From Pseudarthrobacter sulfonivorans (lineage in GTDB: Bacteria > Actinomycetota > Actinomycetes > Actinomycetales > Micrococcaceae): a DNA stretch of 64,000 bases. The stretch is from positions 1 to 64,000 of the forward strand of contig NZ_JACXBW010000015.1 of the NCBI RefSeq assembly GCF_014712225.1. Direction: 5' to 3'. Every line of letters starts with the position of its first letter. The first letter of the stretch is position 1. Position numbers and translations under genes: made by a program. Under the pieces are notes generated by a model that was not told where the DNA came from, did no database searches, and worked only from the letters and a program-made list of their open reading frames with translations. Of this stretch, positions 8,712 through 16,858 are shown piece after piece.

Positions 8712-9121
8712 TCGCTCAGGTCAAGTCGATCCGGCAACACCGCCGCTCTTCCTGCCGTGTCGGCCTGAGGGTCGCGGGGGTCGCTGGAACGACGAACTGT
8801 CTAACGGCCTGCTGCTAAACCTAACCAGAAGTATATACAGCTCTGGCCACGGCAAACGTCACGGTCGGGCCGTCTGCCGGGCGCTGCAAACTACTTGGTT
8901 TTGGTCTTCGGTGGCACCGGTCAAACCTGAGTAGTCCGGCCCCAATCCAAGAAGTGCTTTCCGCGGCGGCGACAGAAAGTCCAGTACTGCTACGCGTTGT
9001 TTGGGGATTGAGCACCGGGAAGTATGGGCGTCAGCGATCAGCCGGAACCAAGTTCCCAAGCGGTTCCCGATGGCTGCGCGTCGCAAGCACTCTCTCACCC
9101 CCAGCCAAAGGAGTCTCACTC
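8712..9121. other. 410-base intergenic region upstream of surface operon
   Basis: No convincing gene, RNA gene or known riboswitch core is visible. It holds the divergent start regions of the ANTAR gene and the surface-protein operon. An AT-richer patch around 8817-8840 (CCAGAAGTATATACAGCTC) could be a promoter. A strong ribosome-binding site AAAGGAG lies just before 9122. The length leaves room for a structured 5' leader. Confidence 0.5.
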
Positions 9122-9580
9122 ATGCGCCAAATGACGAAGAAGAACAAAGTACTGGCAGCCGCCGGAGCACTCGCCCTGGTAGCCGGCGGCGGCAGCGCTG
9201 CCTACGCCTACTGGACCACCACGGGTGCGGGCTCAGGTACGGCCACGAACTCGGCAGGCGGCGGCACCGTCACGCTGCACGCCATCTTCACCGGCGGGCT
9301 GGCCCCTGGATCCTCCAAAGCGGTGGCCTACACGGCCGACAACGCCAGCACCACCACGAGCACAAAGGTGGGGGCACTGACTGCCAGCGTGACCACGGAT
9401 CAAACCGGTTGCCTGCCCGAATGGTTCGACGTCACTGCTAATACCAGCAACACAACCGTCGCGAAGGGTGATGTGGGCACGGTGGTCGGCAGCGGAACCC
9501 TGACGTTCAATGACAGCCCGACCGTCAACCAGGACGCCTGCAAGGGTGCCGTCGTCACCATCACCGTCGGCAGCGTCTAA
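9122..9580 (+). CDS. SipW-type signal peptide surface protein 1
   Basis: A 152-residue exported protein. The signal region has MRQMTKKNK, a hydrophobic core and GGGSAAYAYWTTTGAGSG. The A-Y-A-Y-W motif and the following Gly/Ser/Thr segment match SipW-dependent signal peptides, as in TasA/camelysin-like proteins. The mature part is a small beta-rich domain with two Cys (GCLPEW and DACKGA) that could form a disulfide. AAAGGAG precedes the ATG. First gene of a four-gene operon; the cluster has no signal peptidase in this window. Start chosen by RBS and signal peptide. Confidence 0.85.
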   Translation: MRQMTKKNKVLAAAGALALVAGGGSAAYAYWTTTGAGSGTATNSAGGGTVTLHAIFTGGLAPGSSKAVAYTADNASTTTSTKVGALTASVTTDQTGCLPEWFDVTANTSNTTVAKGDVGTVVGSGTLTFNDSPTVNQDACKGAVVTITVGSV

Positions 9581-9672
9581 ACAGGCTTCGCCGGCGGGAA
9601 GGCGTCAGAGTCTTCCCGCCGGCGAATTCCACGTCCTCCCGCTTACCAAGAACCCGGCCAGAAGGGCTGAAC

Positions 9673-10527
9673 GTGCAGAACGAATCTCGGTACTTCCGCA
9701 CCGTTAAGCGAAGAACCACCACGGCAGCGAAGGTGCTGCTGGTGGGTCTTGTGGTGATGCTGGCTTCGGCGGGCACCATCTTCGCGGCCAGCCAGAGCGG
9801 GAGCCAGGGCAACACATCAGGCAGCGTCACGATTCAGGTGAATCCCGCCAGCCGGTCGGTTGACCAGGGCGATTCCGTCACCTACACGCTGTCGCTGACC
9901 TCCAGCAACGGGTTCAGCGGCAGTGTCACTCCGACAATTTCGGGCCTCCCGGGCAGCACGACGGCGGCCTTCGCGCCGACGTCGGTGACGCTCGCTTCCG
10001 GCAAGGCAGCCACCGTCGCCCTGACGGTGGCAACGTCCGCCACCACCCCGGACGGCAAGGCGGACCTCACCATCGGGGCCACCGTTCCGGCCACGACCGG
10101 CGTCAGCCAGCCCGCCGCCGTCGTGGTTCAACTCCAGGTCAAAGCATCCAACAAGACGTTCAGCATTTCCGGAAACCTCGGCACCCAGCTCACACCGGGA
10201 GCAACTGTCCCGCTGAATCTTGCCATAGCGAATCCCAACAACAAGGGCCTGGCCCTCAACAGCCTGGCTGTCTCGATCGCAACCATCACCAGGACTCCCG
10301 CTGCGGTGGCCGCGGGGCTGCCATGCACGGCCGCAGACTACGTGGTGACGAACTACTCGGGCCAGTATCCCCTCAACGTTCCCGTTGGCTCCAGCTCGCT
10401 CCAATCGATCGGCATTGCCCCGGCGCTGTGGCCCCGAATCGCCATGCTGGACACCACAAAAAACCAGGACGGCTGCAAGGGCGCCACCCTCCAGTTCGCT
10501 TACTCCGGAGCAGGGCAGGGAAGCTGA
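9673..10527 (+). CDS. Exported surface protein with Ig-like repeats
   Basis: A 284-residue protein from GTG 9673. It has a basic N-terminus and a hydrophobic signal or anchor (VLLVGLVVMLASAGTIFAA). A beta-sandwich region follows (QVNPASRSVDQGDSVTYTLS, about 52-150), like bacterial Ig/NPCBM-associated domains. A second beta-rich part has Cys residues in GLPCTAAD and DGCKGA. It lacks the YAYW motif seen in the other three members. The DGCKGAT motif matches DACKGA in the first protein, suggesting a shared module or common ancestry. Second gene of the operon. Confidence 0.78.
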   Translation: MQNESRYFRTVKRRTTTAAKVLLVGLVVMLASAGTIFAASQSGSQGNTSGSVTIQVNPASRSVDQGDSVTYTLSLTSSNGFSGSVTPTISGLPGSTTAAFAPTSVTLASGKAATVALTVATSATTPDGKADLTIGATVPATTGVSQPAAVVVQLQVKASNKTFSISGNLGTQLTPGATVPLNLAIANPNNKGLALNSLAVSIATITRTPAAVAAGLPCTAADYVVTNYSGQYPLNVPVGSSSLQSIGIAPALWPRIAMLDTTKNQDGCKGATLQFAYSGAGQGS

Positions 10528-10528
10528 C

Positions 10529-11038
10529 ATGACGCCCAAGCACAAGAAACCAACGCCCCGACGGCTGGCTGCCAAGACTGCGGCAGCAACCATCACCCTA
10601 TGCCTGGCAACGGGAGTCGGCGGTGCCTACGCCTACTGGGCCACAGTGGGCGCCGGATCCGGTGCCGCCACGAACGGCACCATGGCCACCGTCACCGTGG
10701 AAGCTTTGGTTGCCGGCGACAGCCCGGCAAACACCCTTGTCCCGGGCGGCACCGCCGCCGTTGCCGTCCGGGCGCTCAACCCCAACAGCTTTCCGGTTCA
10801 GGTCTACGCCATCCGCGGCAATGGCGCTGCGACGGCCGACGCTAACCACCCAGCCTGCACCACCACCGGCGTCACGTTCGTTGACCCGGCGGCCCCGCTC
10901 GCGCCGGCGCTCAGCATTCCGGCGAACTCGTCCATCCTGATCACACTGCCGAACGCTGCCGCCATGTCCACGTCCTCATCGTCGGGCTGCCAGGGCGCCA
11001 CCTTCAGCCTGCCTGTCACCTTGGAGGCACGCAAATGA
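10529..11038 (+). CDS. SipW-type signal peptide surface protein 2
   Basis: A 169-residue paralogue of the first operon protein. The signal region reads ATGVGGAYAYWATVGAGSG, again a SipW-like YAYW motif followed by GAGSGAATN. The mature domain is beta-rich with Cys in PACTTTG and GCQGATF. The ATG lies 1 base after the stop of the previous gene, and its stop overlaps the next start (ATGA), so translation is coupled. Probably a subunit of an extracellular fibre or coat; that role is inferred from signal type only. Confidence 0.84.
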   Translation: MTPKHKKPTPRRLAAKTAAATITLCLATGVGGAYAYWATVGAGSGAATNGTMATVTVEALVAGDSPANTLVPGGTAAVAVRALNPNSFPVQVYAIRGNGAATADANHPACTTTGVTFVDPAAPLAPALSIPANSSILITLPNAAAMSTSSSSGCQGATFSLPVTLEARK

Positions 11039-12282
11039 GCCGCATCACCCGGACCCGCATTGCAGCCGCCGCCACGGCAGCCCTCGCCATATCGTTCGGA
11101 GGTCCCGCGGCCAGCGCTTACTGGCAGACCCTCGGAAGCAACCCGGGCACTGCCAACGCGGATGCCATCCCTGCACTTGCGGCCGCACCCACGGCAACTG
11201 CGTCGGCAGGTGGGGCCGCGGTAAGTTGGGCCTCAGGCACAACGGCGGGAGGCCGGGCAGTCTCCGGCTACACCGTTGCCCGCTACTCATCGCCGACAGG
11301 GGCTATGGTTGCCGCTGGCGGCGGCTGCGGGGGCACTGTTACCGCGACGAGCTGCACCGAGGCCGCTTTGCCATCCGGGACCTGGTACTACACCGTGACG
11401 CCGGTGCTCGCGACGTGGTCGGGCGGGGAGTCCGCCCGCAGCACCGTGGTGACCGCGGGCGATACGACTCCACCAGGCGCGCCGACCATCAGTGCGGCTG
11501 GGATCGTGAACAAGGCGAAAGTAACCGGCGCTCCGGTCAGCGGCACAGCTGAGCCGAGCTCAACTGTGGTGGTCACGGCCACCGACAAGGCCGGCCTGCA
11601 AAGGTCTTCGCAACCCGCCAGTGTCGATACCGCCGGTCAATGGTCGGTCAGCAGCTTCGATCTCACGGACCTCAGCGACGGTGCTGTCAACTACACCGCG
11701 GTGGCGACCGACGCCGCCGGCAACGCCAGCGGACCAAGCACGGCGAAGACAACCACCAAAGACACGGTGGCGCCGACTGCCAGCATCAAGTTCCAAACCG
11801 GACCTGCAAATCAGAAAAACGTCACGGGCCGGGCAGATCAGGATGACCAGATCGTCATCACTTTCTCTGAGCCCATGAATCCGGCGTCAATCTGCAATTC
11901 ATGGAGCGCAGCGTCGCAGGCAACTCTGAAGAACGCCGGCATTCAGGTAAGGATCGACCCGAGTAAGACGATGAGGGTGGTTGTCCCGGCGACGGTGTGC
12001 CCGATTTTTACATTAGGGACCGGCATGACGGGCGGAGCGTTCTCCAGCGGCAGCAGTGACCTCGTTTTTGCAGGAGGCGGCAATAACGCGACCGCGATAG
12101 CGTGGAGCACCACTGCAACGTCCAGTACGGTGACAATCACGCTTGGCCCGGTCGACACCGGAACGAGGGCGACAGTGTCTGGGACAGTCCAGCCCACCTT
12201 CACCGCCGCATCAGGACCTCAAGACGCCAGCGGAAATCCGATCTCACTTGCGGAGACACCGGGAGTGGCCTCCAACTTCTAA
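11035..12282 (+). CDS. Large exported Ig-like repeat protein, SipW-type signal
   Basis: A 415-residue protein. The N-terminal signal ends FGGPAASAYWQTLGSNPG, a variant of the YAYW motif. A fibronectin III-like segment (about 48-140) is followed by a Big-type Ig repeat (PGAPTISAAG to KDTVAPTASI, about 145-245). The C-terminal domain resembles SbsA Ig-like folds (ITFSEPMNPAS). Last and largest gene of the operon, overlapping its neighbour by 4 bases and followed by a strong terminator. Likely a cell-surface adhesin or coat component; no sortase motif or membrane anchor is visible at its C-terminus. Confidence 0.82.
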   Translation: MSRITRTRIAAAATAALAISFGGPAASAYWQTLGSNPGTANADAIPALAAAPTATASAGGAAVSWASGTTAGGRAVSGYTVARYSSPTGAMVAAGGGCGGTVTATSCTEAALPSGTWYYTVTPVLATWSGGESARSTVVTAGDTTPPGAPTISAAGIVNKAKVTGAPVSGTAEPSSTVVVTATDKAGLQRSSQPASVDTAGQWSVSSFDLTDLSDGAVNYTAVATDAAGNASGPSTAKTTTKDTVAPTASIKFQTGPANQKNVTGRADQDDQIVITFSEPMNPASICNSWSAASQATLKNAGIQVRIDPSKTMRVVVPATVCPIFTLGTGMTGGAFSSGSSDLVFAGGGNNATAIAWSTTATSSTVTITLGPVDTGTRATVSGTVQPTFTAASGPQDASGNPISLAETPGVASNF

Positions 12283-12291
12283 AACTCAACT

Positions 12292-12336
12292 CACAACGCC
12301 AGCCTCCCGAAGCACCTCCGGGAGGCTGGCGTTGTG
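12292..12336 (+). terminator. Rho-independent-type terminator of surface operon
   Basis: A perfect 18-bp stem (CACAACGCCAGCCTCCCG with its complement at 12319-12336) with a 9-base loop, starting 9 bases after the stop codon. There is no long U run, as is common in actinobacteria. Confidence 0.85.
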
Positions 12337-12428
12337 CTGCCGCTTGTGGGCAGAATGTAGCTCACGTTGGCGCTGCCGGCGGGTGGACCCGAAACCAGGC
12401 CGGCGTTGGCGCCGCGGAGGGACAGGCT

Positions 12429-13019
12429 ATGACCAGACTGCTCATCATCGGGCCGCCCGGCTCCGGCAAGGGCACCCAGGCGGTTCACATCGCCAAGCAT
12501 TTCAGCATCCCGACCGTGTCCACGGGAGAAATCTTCAGGACCAATGCCAGCGAGGAAACACCGCTGGGCCTCGAGGCGGCCAAGTACCTGGACGACGGCG
12601 CTTTTGTGCCCGACGATCTCACCAACGCGCTGGTCAAGGACCGTCTCCGGGACGTCGATGTCCAGCCCGGGTTTCTGCTGGACGGGTACCCCCGCACCGC
12701 GCCCCAGGTAATGGAACTGGACAACATGCTCGCTTCGCTGGGCCACCGGCTCGACGCCGTTGTTGAGCTCCGCGCCCCGGATTCCGAACTCGAACGGCGG
12801 ATGATCCAGCGGGCCAAGGAACAGGGACGCAAGGATGACACGGTGGAGGTCTTCCGGCGCCGGCTGGATCTCTACCACCGCGAAACGCACGAAGTGGTGG
12901 CCGTCTATGCCGGCCGCGGCATCGTGGTCTCGGTGGATGGCAGCGGCGAGCCCCGCGCCATCACCGAACGTGCGATCGCCGCCGTCGAAAAGTTCCTTAA
13001 AGCAGGAGTAACACCATGA
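12429..13019 (+). CDS. adk: Adenylate kinase
   Basis: A 196-residue P-loop kinase converting ATP plus AMP to two ADP. Walker A is GPPGSGKGT (8-16), the AMP-binding part contains STGEIFRTN, DGYPRT lies near residue 83, and the LID is short with RAKEQGRKDDT and RRRLDLYHRET. The short LID without zinc Cys is the usual actinobacterial form. It is not in the secY-adk-map ribosomal context where the housekeeping copy normally sits, so this may be a second adenylate kinase; the window cannot prove that. Coupled (ATGA overlap) to the epimerase gene. Confidence 0.9.
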   Translation: MTRLLIIGPPGSGKGTQAVHIAKHFSIPTVSTGEIFRTNASEETPLGLEAAKYLDDGAFVPDDLTNALVKDRLRDVDVQPGFLLDGYPRTAPQVMELDNMLASLGHRLDAVVELRAPDSELERRMIQRAKEQGRKDDTVEVFRRRLDLYHRETHEVVAVYAGRGIVVSVDGSGEPRAITERAIAAVEKFLKAGVTP

Positions 13020-13888
13020 GAATTGCAGTGACCGGCGGAAGCGGAAAACTGGGGCGGCACGTGGTCCGCAGGCTCAACGCCGACGGCCATCAGGTGCTCA
13101 ACCTTGACCGCACCGGGGAGAGGAACCCGGGCCTGGCCATCGTGGACCTGCGCAACTACGGCCAGGTCCTGGATGTGCTGCTCGGCCTGGACGACAGGCA
13201 CACCGGGTTCGACGCCGTCGTCCACCTGGGCGCCATCCCTGCCCCCGGCATCATCCCCGACGCCGCCACGTTCGAGAACAACATGCTCTCCACCTACAAC
13301 GTGTTCCAGGCGGCCCGGCGGGCCGGGATCAAGAAGGTGGTGTACGCCTCCAGCGAGACGGTGCTGGGACTGCCGTTCGACGCCGACCCGCCCTACATTC
13401 CGGTGGATGAGGAATACCCGGCCCGGCCGGAAAGCACCTACTCGCTGGTGAAGCACCTCGAAGAACAGATGGCCATTCAGCTGACGCGTTGGGACCCCGA
13501 CCTGAGCATCACCGGCCTGCGGTTTTCGAACGTGATGGACATCGAGGACTATGATCGCTTCCCGGCGTTCGACGCCGATGCCACTGCGCGCAAGTGGAAC
13601 CTGTGGGGTTACATCGACGGCCGCGACGGGGCGCAGGCGGTAGCCCGGGCCCTTGAACACGGAAAGCCGGGGTTCGAGGCGTTCATCGTCGCGAACTCAG
13701 ACACCGTGATGTCCCGCTCCAGCGCCAGCCTCGCCGCGGAGGTGTTCCCCAACGTCCGGGTGACCAAGGAACTGGGCGAACACGAGACCCTGCTGTCCAT
13801 CGACAAGGCCAGGCGGCTGCTCGGATTCGAACCCGAACATTCGTGGCGTTCCTACCACTCGAACCGCACCACGCCCACGGAGGACTGA
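13016..13888 (+). CDS. NAD(P)-dependent epimerase/dehydratase family oxidoreductase
   Basis: A 290-residue extended SDR. The nucleotide-binding motif is TGGSGKLG (6-13), the active site has SSETVLG with Tyr142 and Lys146 (TYSLVKH), and a sugar-binding region lies toward the C-terminus. It resembles uronate dehydrogenase and UDP-sugar epimerase-like enzymes, but substrate cannot be read from sequence. It overlaps the adenylate kinase stop by 4 bases. Confidence 0.83.
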   Translation: MRIAVTGGSGKLGRHVVRRLNADGHQVLNLDRTGERNPGLAIVDLRNYGQVLDVLLGLDDRHTGFDAVVHLGAIPAPGIIPDAATFENNMLSTYNVFQAARRAGIKKVVYASSETVLGLPFDADPPYIPVDEEYPARPESTYSLVKHLEEQMAIQLTRWDPDLSITGLRFSNVMDIEDYDRFPAFDADATARKWNLWGYIDGRDGAQAVARALEHGKPGFEAFIVANSDTVMSRSSASLAAEVFPNVRVTKELGEHETLLSIDKARRLLGFEPEHSWRSYHSNRTTPTED

Positions 13889-14057
13889 AGGGCGAAAGCG
13901 GCGGATCGCAGGGGATACCACGGAATTCCGCAGCCGCCGAAGGGTTGGCGCAGGATCGGCTGAGTTCGCTCCTAGAGCATGTCACGGGCTCCTACTCTGG
14001 TGAGGGGGCGGGGATTTTCCGCCCGCCAACCAGTCCGCACCGCCACCCTAGGAATCC

Positions 14058-15908
14058 ATGCGCATTCTCCGTTTTGTGCTGCCCGCCGCCACGATGCTGA
14101 TCACCGCCGCTTTCCTTGCGGTCCCCGCGCTGCCGGCGACGGCCGCGGACGGGGCCGGAACCGGCAATGGCAACGGCAACGGGGCGAGCGTCCGCTACCT
14201 GGTCCGCTACGCTCCGGGAACTGATGTCCCCGCGGAGGCTGCGCGCCTGAAGTCCCAGGGCATCGGCGTCGGACGTTCCTTTTCCCATGCCCTCCGCGGC
14301 GCCGTGGTGACCGCAACACCGGCGCAGGCCGCGGCGCTGTCACGCTCTGCAGGCGTCGCCGCCGTGGAGGTGGACGCCCCCGTCACCGTTTCCGAAATTC
14401 AGCAGACCCCGCCGTGGGGACTGGACCGCTCCGACCAGCGGGCACTGCCCCTGTCCGGGTCCTACGGCTGGACCGCATCCGGCGCCGGAGTCAGCGCGTA
14501 CGTGGTGGACACCGGAGTGCTCGCCTCCCACGCCGAGTTTTCGGGGCGCATCGCCGCAGGCTGGAGCGCGGTGGCCGATGGCCGCGGGTCCGGTGACTGC
14601 AACGGCCACGGCACACACGTCGCGGGAACAGTGGCCGGGTCAACCTACGGCATGGCAAAGGGCGCAACCATCGTTCCGGTCCGCGTCCTCGACTGCTCCG
14701 GCTCCGGCTTCAACTCCGACGTTGTGGCCGGCCTGGATTGGATCGTCGCCAACCACGCCGCCGGGACGCCGGCCGTGGCCAACCTCAGCGTGGGCGGCCC
14801 GGCCAGCGCGGCCGTGGACTCCGCGCTCCAGGCTGTCATCAACGACGGCGTCACTGCAGTGGTTGCCGCCGGCAACTCCGCCACGGACGCCTGCGGCAGT
14901 TCGCCCGCACGGCTTGCCGCTGCGGTGACCGTGGCGGCGAGCGATTCCGCCGACCGCCAGGCATCCTTCTCCAACTACGGCTCTTGCGTTGACCTCTACG
15001 CGCCCGGCGTTGGCATCACCTCCGCCACCTACACGTCCAACACTGCCACCGCGTCCATGTCCGGCACCTCCATGGCCTCGCCCCACACGGCCGGCGCCGC
15101 GGCCGTGCTGCTGTCCCAAAACCCCGGCCTCACCCCTGCCCAGGTGGCCTCCGCGCTGGCGTCGAACGCTACCGCCGGGGTCATCACCGGAGCCGGGCCC
15201 GGCACGCCGAACCGCCTGCTGTACACCGCGGCCGCCGCTGCGGCTCCCGCTCCTGCCCCGGTTGCCCCGGCGCCCACGGTTACTGCCAAAACACCGGCCG
15301 CAGGCACGACGGCGGTGCCACCGGGAAGCAACGTGACGGCGAGGTTCAGCGCAGCCGTCCAAGGCGTAAGTGCCGGGACCTTTGTGCTCCGGAGTGCCGC
15401 CGGCACGGTCATCCCGGCAACGGTCACCTACAACGCGACCACCAAAACGGCCACCCTGGACCCTTCAGCAAACCTGGCGGCTGACGGGAAGTTCACGGCA
15501 ACCCTGACGGGCGGTGCCACCGCGATCCGGGACGCCGCGGGAACGCCCCTGGCCAGCACCAGCTGGACGTTTGTCACCGGTCCGGCGCCGGTGATCACCA
15601 GTTACACGCCCGGCAGCAACGCCCTCCTGGTCCGGCGGAGCAGCAACATCACGGTCACTTTCAATGAGGCAGTCCAAGGCGTCAGCGCTGCGACGTTCAC
15701 CGTGAAGAACGCCGCCACAGGGGCGGTGGTCCCGGCAGCCGTGGTCCGCAACGGCACCAGCAACCAGTGGATCCTTGATCCGCAACTGGCCCTGTCCGGC
15801 AAGACAAAATACACCGTCACGGTCACCGGCGGCGGAAGTTCCATCCGCGACCTTGCCGGCAATCAGCTGGCCACGAAGTCCTGGCAGTTCACTACGGGTT
15901 CGCTTTAG
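14058..15908 (+). CDS. Secreted subtilisin-like serine protease (S8) with two Ig-like domains
   Basis: A 616-residue secreted protease. It has a signal peptide (FVLPAATMLITAAFLAVPAL) and an inhibitor-I9-like propeptide (about 45-110). The catalytic domain has Asp151 (VVDTGV), His184 (GHGTHVAGT) and Ser338 (SGTSMASPH). After an Ala/Pro linker come two SbsA-type Ig-like repeats, each opening with a SYTPGSN or AKTPAAG motif and ending with SWTF or SWQF plus VTG/TTG. These probably bind substrate or the cell wall. TAGGA precedes the ATG. The 3' end overlaps the convergent FadR-type gene by 17 bases. Confidence 0.92.
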   Translation: MRILRFVLPAATMLITAAFLAVPALPATAADGAGTGNGNGNGASVRYLVRYAPGTDVPAEAARLKSQGIGVGRSFSHALRGAVVTATPAQAAALSRSAGVAAVEVDAPVTVSEIQQTPPWGLDRSDQRALPLSGSYGWTASGAGVSAYVVDTGVLASHAEFSGRIAAGWSAVADGRGSGDCNGHGTHVAGTVAGSTYGMAKGATIVPVRVLDCSGSGFNSDVVAGLDWIVANHAAGTPAVANLSVGGPASAAVDSALQAVINDGVTAVVAAGNSATDACGSSPARLAAAVTVAASDSADRQASFSNYGSCVDLYAPGVGITSATYTSNTATASMSGTSMASPHTAGAAAVLLSQNPGLTPAQVASALASNATAGVITGAGPGTPNRLLYTAAAAAAPAPAPVAPAPTVTAKTPAAGTTAVPPGSNVTARFSAAVQGVSAGTFVLRSAAGTVIPATVTYNATTKTATLDPSANLAADGKFTATLTGGATAIRDAAGTPLASTSWTFVTGPAPVITSYTPGSNALLVRRSSNITVTFNEAVQGVSAATFTVKNAATGAVVPAAVVRNGTSNQWILDPQLALSGKTKYTVTVTGGGSSIRDLAGNQLATKSWQFTTGSL

Positions 15909-16722
15909 CGGTTCCCCGCCGGGAACGGGAGTCCGACGGCGGCCGCTGGGGGGCGTCGTCGGGCTTTCCCGGCTGCCGGGATGAGTCCTGTGCAGGGTCA
16001 GGGTGGTGCTCCGACCAGATATGGCCCACCTCTTCGGCGAACTGCTGCACGATCCTGCTCATGGCGGCGTGTGCTGCGCCTCCCTCGCCGCGCTGGATGG
16101 CACTGGCCACGTCAACGTGCAGCTGCAGTGCTTCATGATCCGGAAGGTGCGGCATCAGGCCGTGCTCGGCCCTGCCGGTGAGGACCTCGGCCACAAGGTT
16201 ATGCAGTTGGGAAAACATGGCGTTTCCTGAGGCCTTGAGCACAGCGGCGTGGAATTCAACGTCCAGGCGCAGGAATTCCACCTGGTCCCCGCGCTGGCCG
16301 GCGGCCCACAGCCGCGCCGCCAGATGGACCAGATCACTGCCGGCGTCCCAGGAGGCGCGTTCGGCCGCCAGCCGGGCGGCCTGCGGCTCAATGGCGCCGC
16401 GGAGTTCGTTAAGGGCCTGAAGCTGCTCGAGCCGCCGGGATGAGGCGAGCCGCCAGCGGATCACCTGCGGGTCATAGAGGTTCCACTCGTGTTCGGGCTG
16501 CACCACTGTGCCGAACCGCCTGCGCGAGGCCAGCATGCCTTTGGAGGATAGAACCCGGGAGGCCTCCCGGACCACCGAACGGGACACTTTGTGCTGTGCC
16601 TCCAACTCGTCCAGCCGCACCACCGAGTTGGGTGCCAGGGACCCCTCCGCAATGGCGAGTCCCAGGCTCTGAACCAACGATGCATGCCGGTCGATAGGAG
16701 ACTCCGCCTTTGGGGTTTTCAT
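15892..16722 (-). CDS. FadR-subfamily GntR regulator of the galactonate operon (DgoR-like)
   Basis: About 276 residues. The N-terminal winged HTH includes VVRLDELEAQHKVSRSVVRE. The C-terminal FCD helical ligand domain shows Asp/His metal-site residues (FLRLDVEFHAAVLKASGN) and ends with a basic tail. FCD regulators bind sugar acids or similar metabolites; E. coli DgoR, which represses galactonate use, is of this type. It is divergent from the binding-protein and dgo operon, which is its likely target. ATG 16722 is used; GTG 16746 is possible and neither has a clear RBS. Confidence 0.85.
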   Translation of the reverse strand: MKTPKAESPIDRHASLVQSLGLAIAEGSLAPNSVVRLDELEAQHKVSRSVVREASRVLSSKGMLASRRRFGTVVQPEHEWNLYDPQVIRWRLASSRRLEQLQALNELRGAIEPQAARLAAERASWDAGSDLVHLAARLWAAGQRGDQVEFLRLDVEFHAAVLKASGNAMFSQLHNLVAEVLTGRAEHGLMPHLPDHEALQLHVDVASAIQRGEGGAAHAAMSRIVQQFAEEVGHIWSEHHPDPAQDSSRQPGKPDDAPQRPPSDSRSRRGTAKANP

Positions 16723-16751
16723 GGCTAAATCATACTGGTTCACCACAGGGC

Positions 16752-16781
16752 TTGTTTAAGTCTGCCTTATTTACCTATGAT
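16752..16781 (+). promoter_or_regulatory. Candidate promoter of uptake/galactonate operon
   Basis: TTGTTT (16752-16757) and TATGAT (16776-16781) are separated by 18 bases. They lie in the divergent region between the FadR-type regulator and the binding-protein gene. Found by eye only. Confidence 0.4.
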
Positions 16782-16810
16782 CTTCCCCAGAGCAGATGTA
16801 AAGATGCATT

Positions 16811-16826
16811 TGTGACCGGCTGCACA
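16811..16826 (+). promoter_or_regulatory. Candidate Crp/GlxR binding site
   Basis: TGTGACCGGCTGCACA matches the arms of the TGTGA-N6-TCACA consensus at nine of ten positions. It lies about 30 bases after the candidate -10 and 33 bases before the start codon of the binding-protein gene. A Crp protein is encoded at 55138-55815. Confidence 0.4.
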
Positions 16827-16858
16827 CAGACGTCAGCCACAAAGCAAAGGGAGTCGTC

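Noticed and set aside
8830..8990. Segments resembling parts of a c-di-GMP riboswitch (GGCAAACG, TCAAACCTGAG)
   Set aside because: The conserved core GACGCAAAGCC and the receptor helix are not present, so the match is only superficial.
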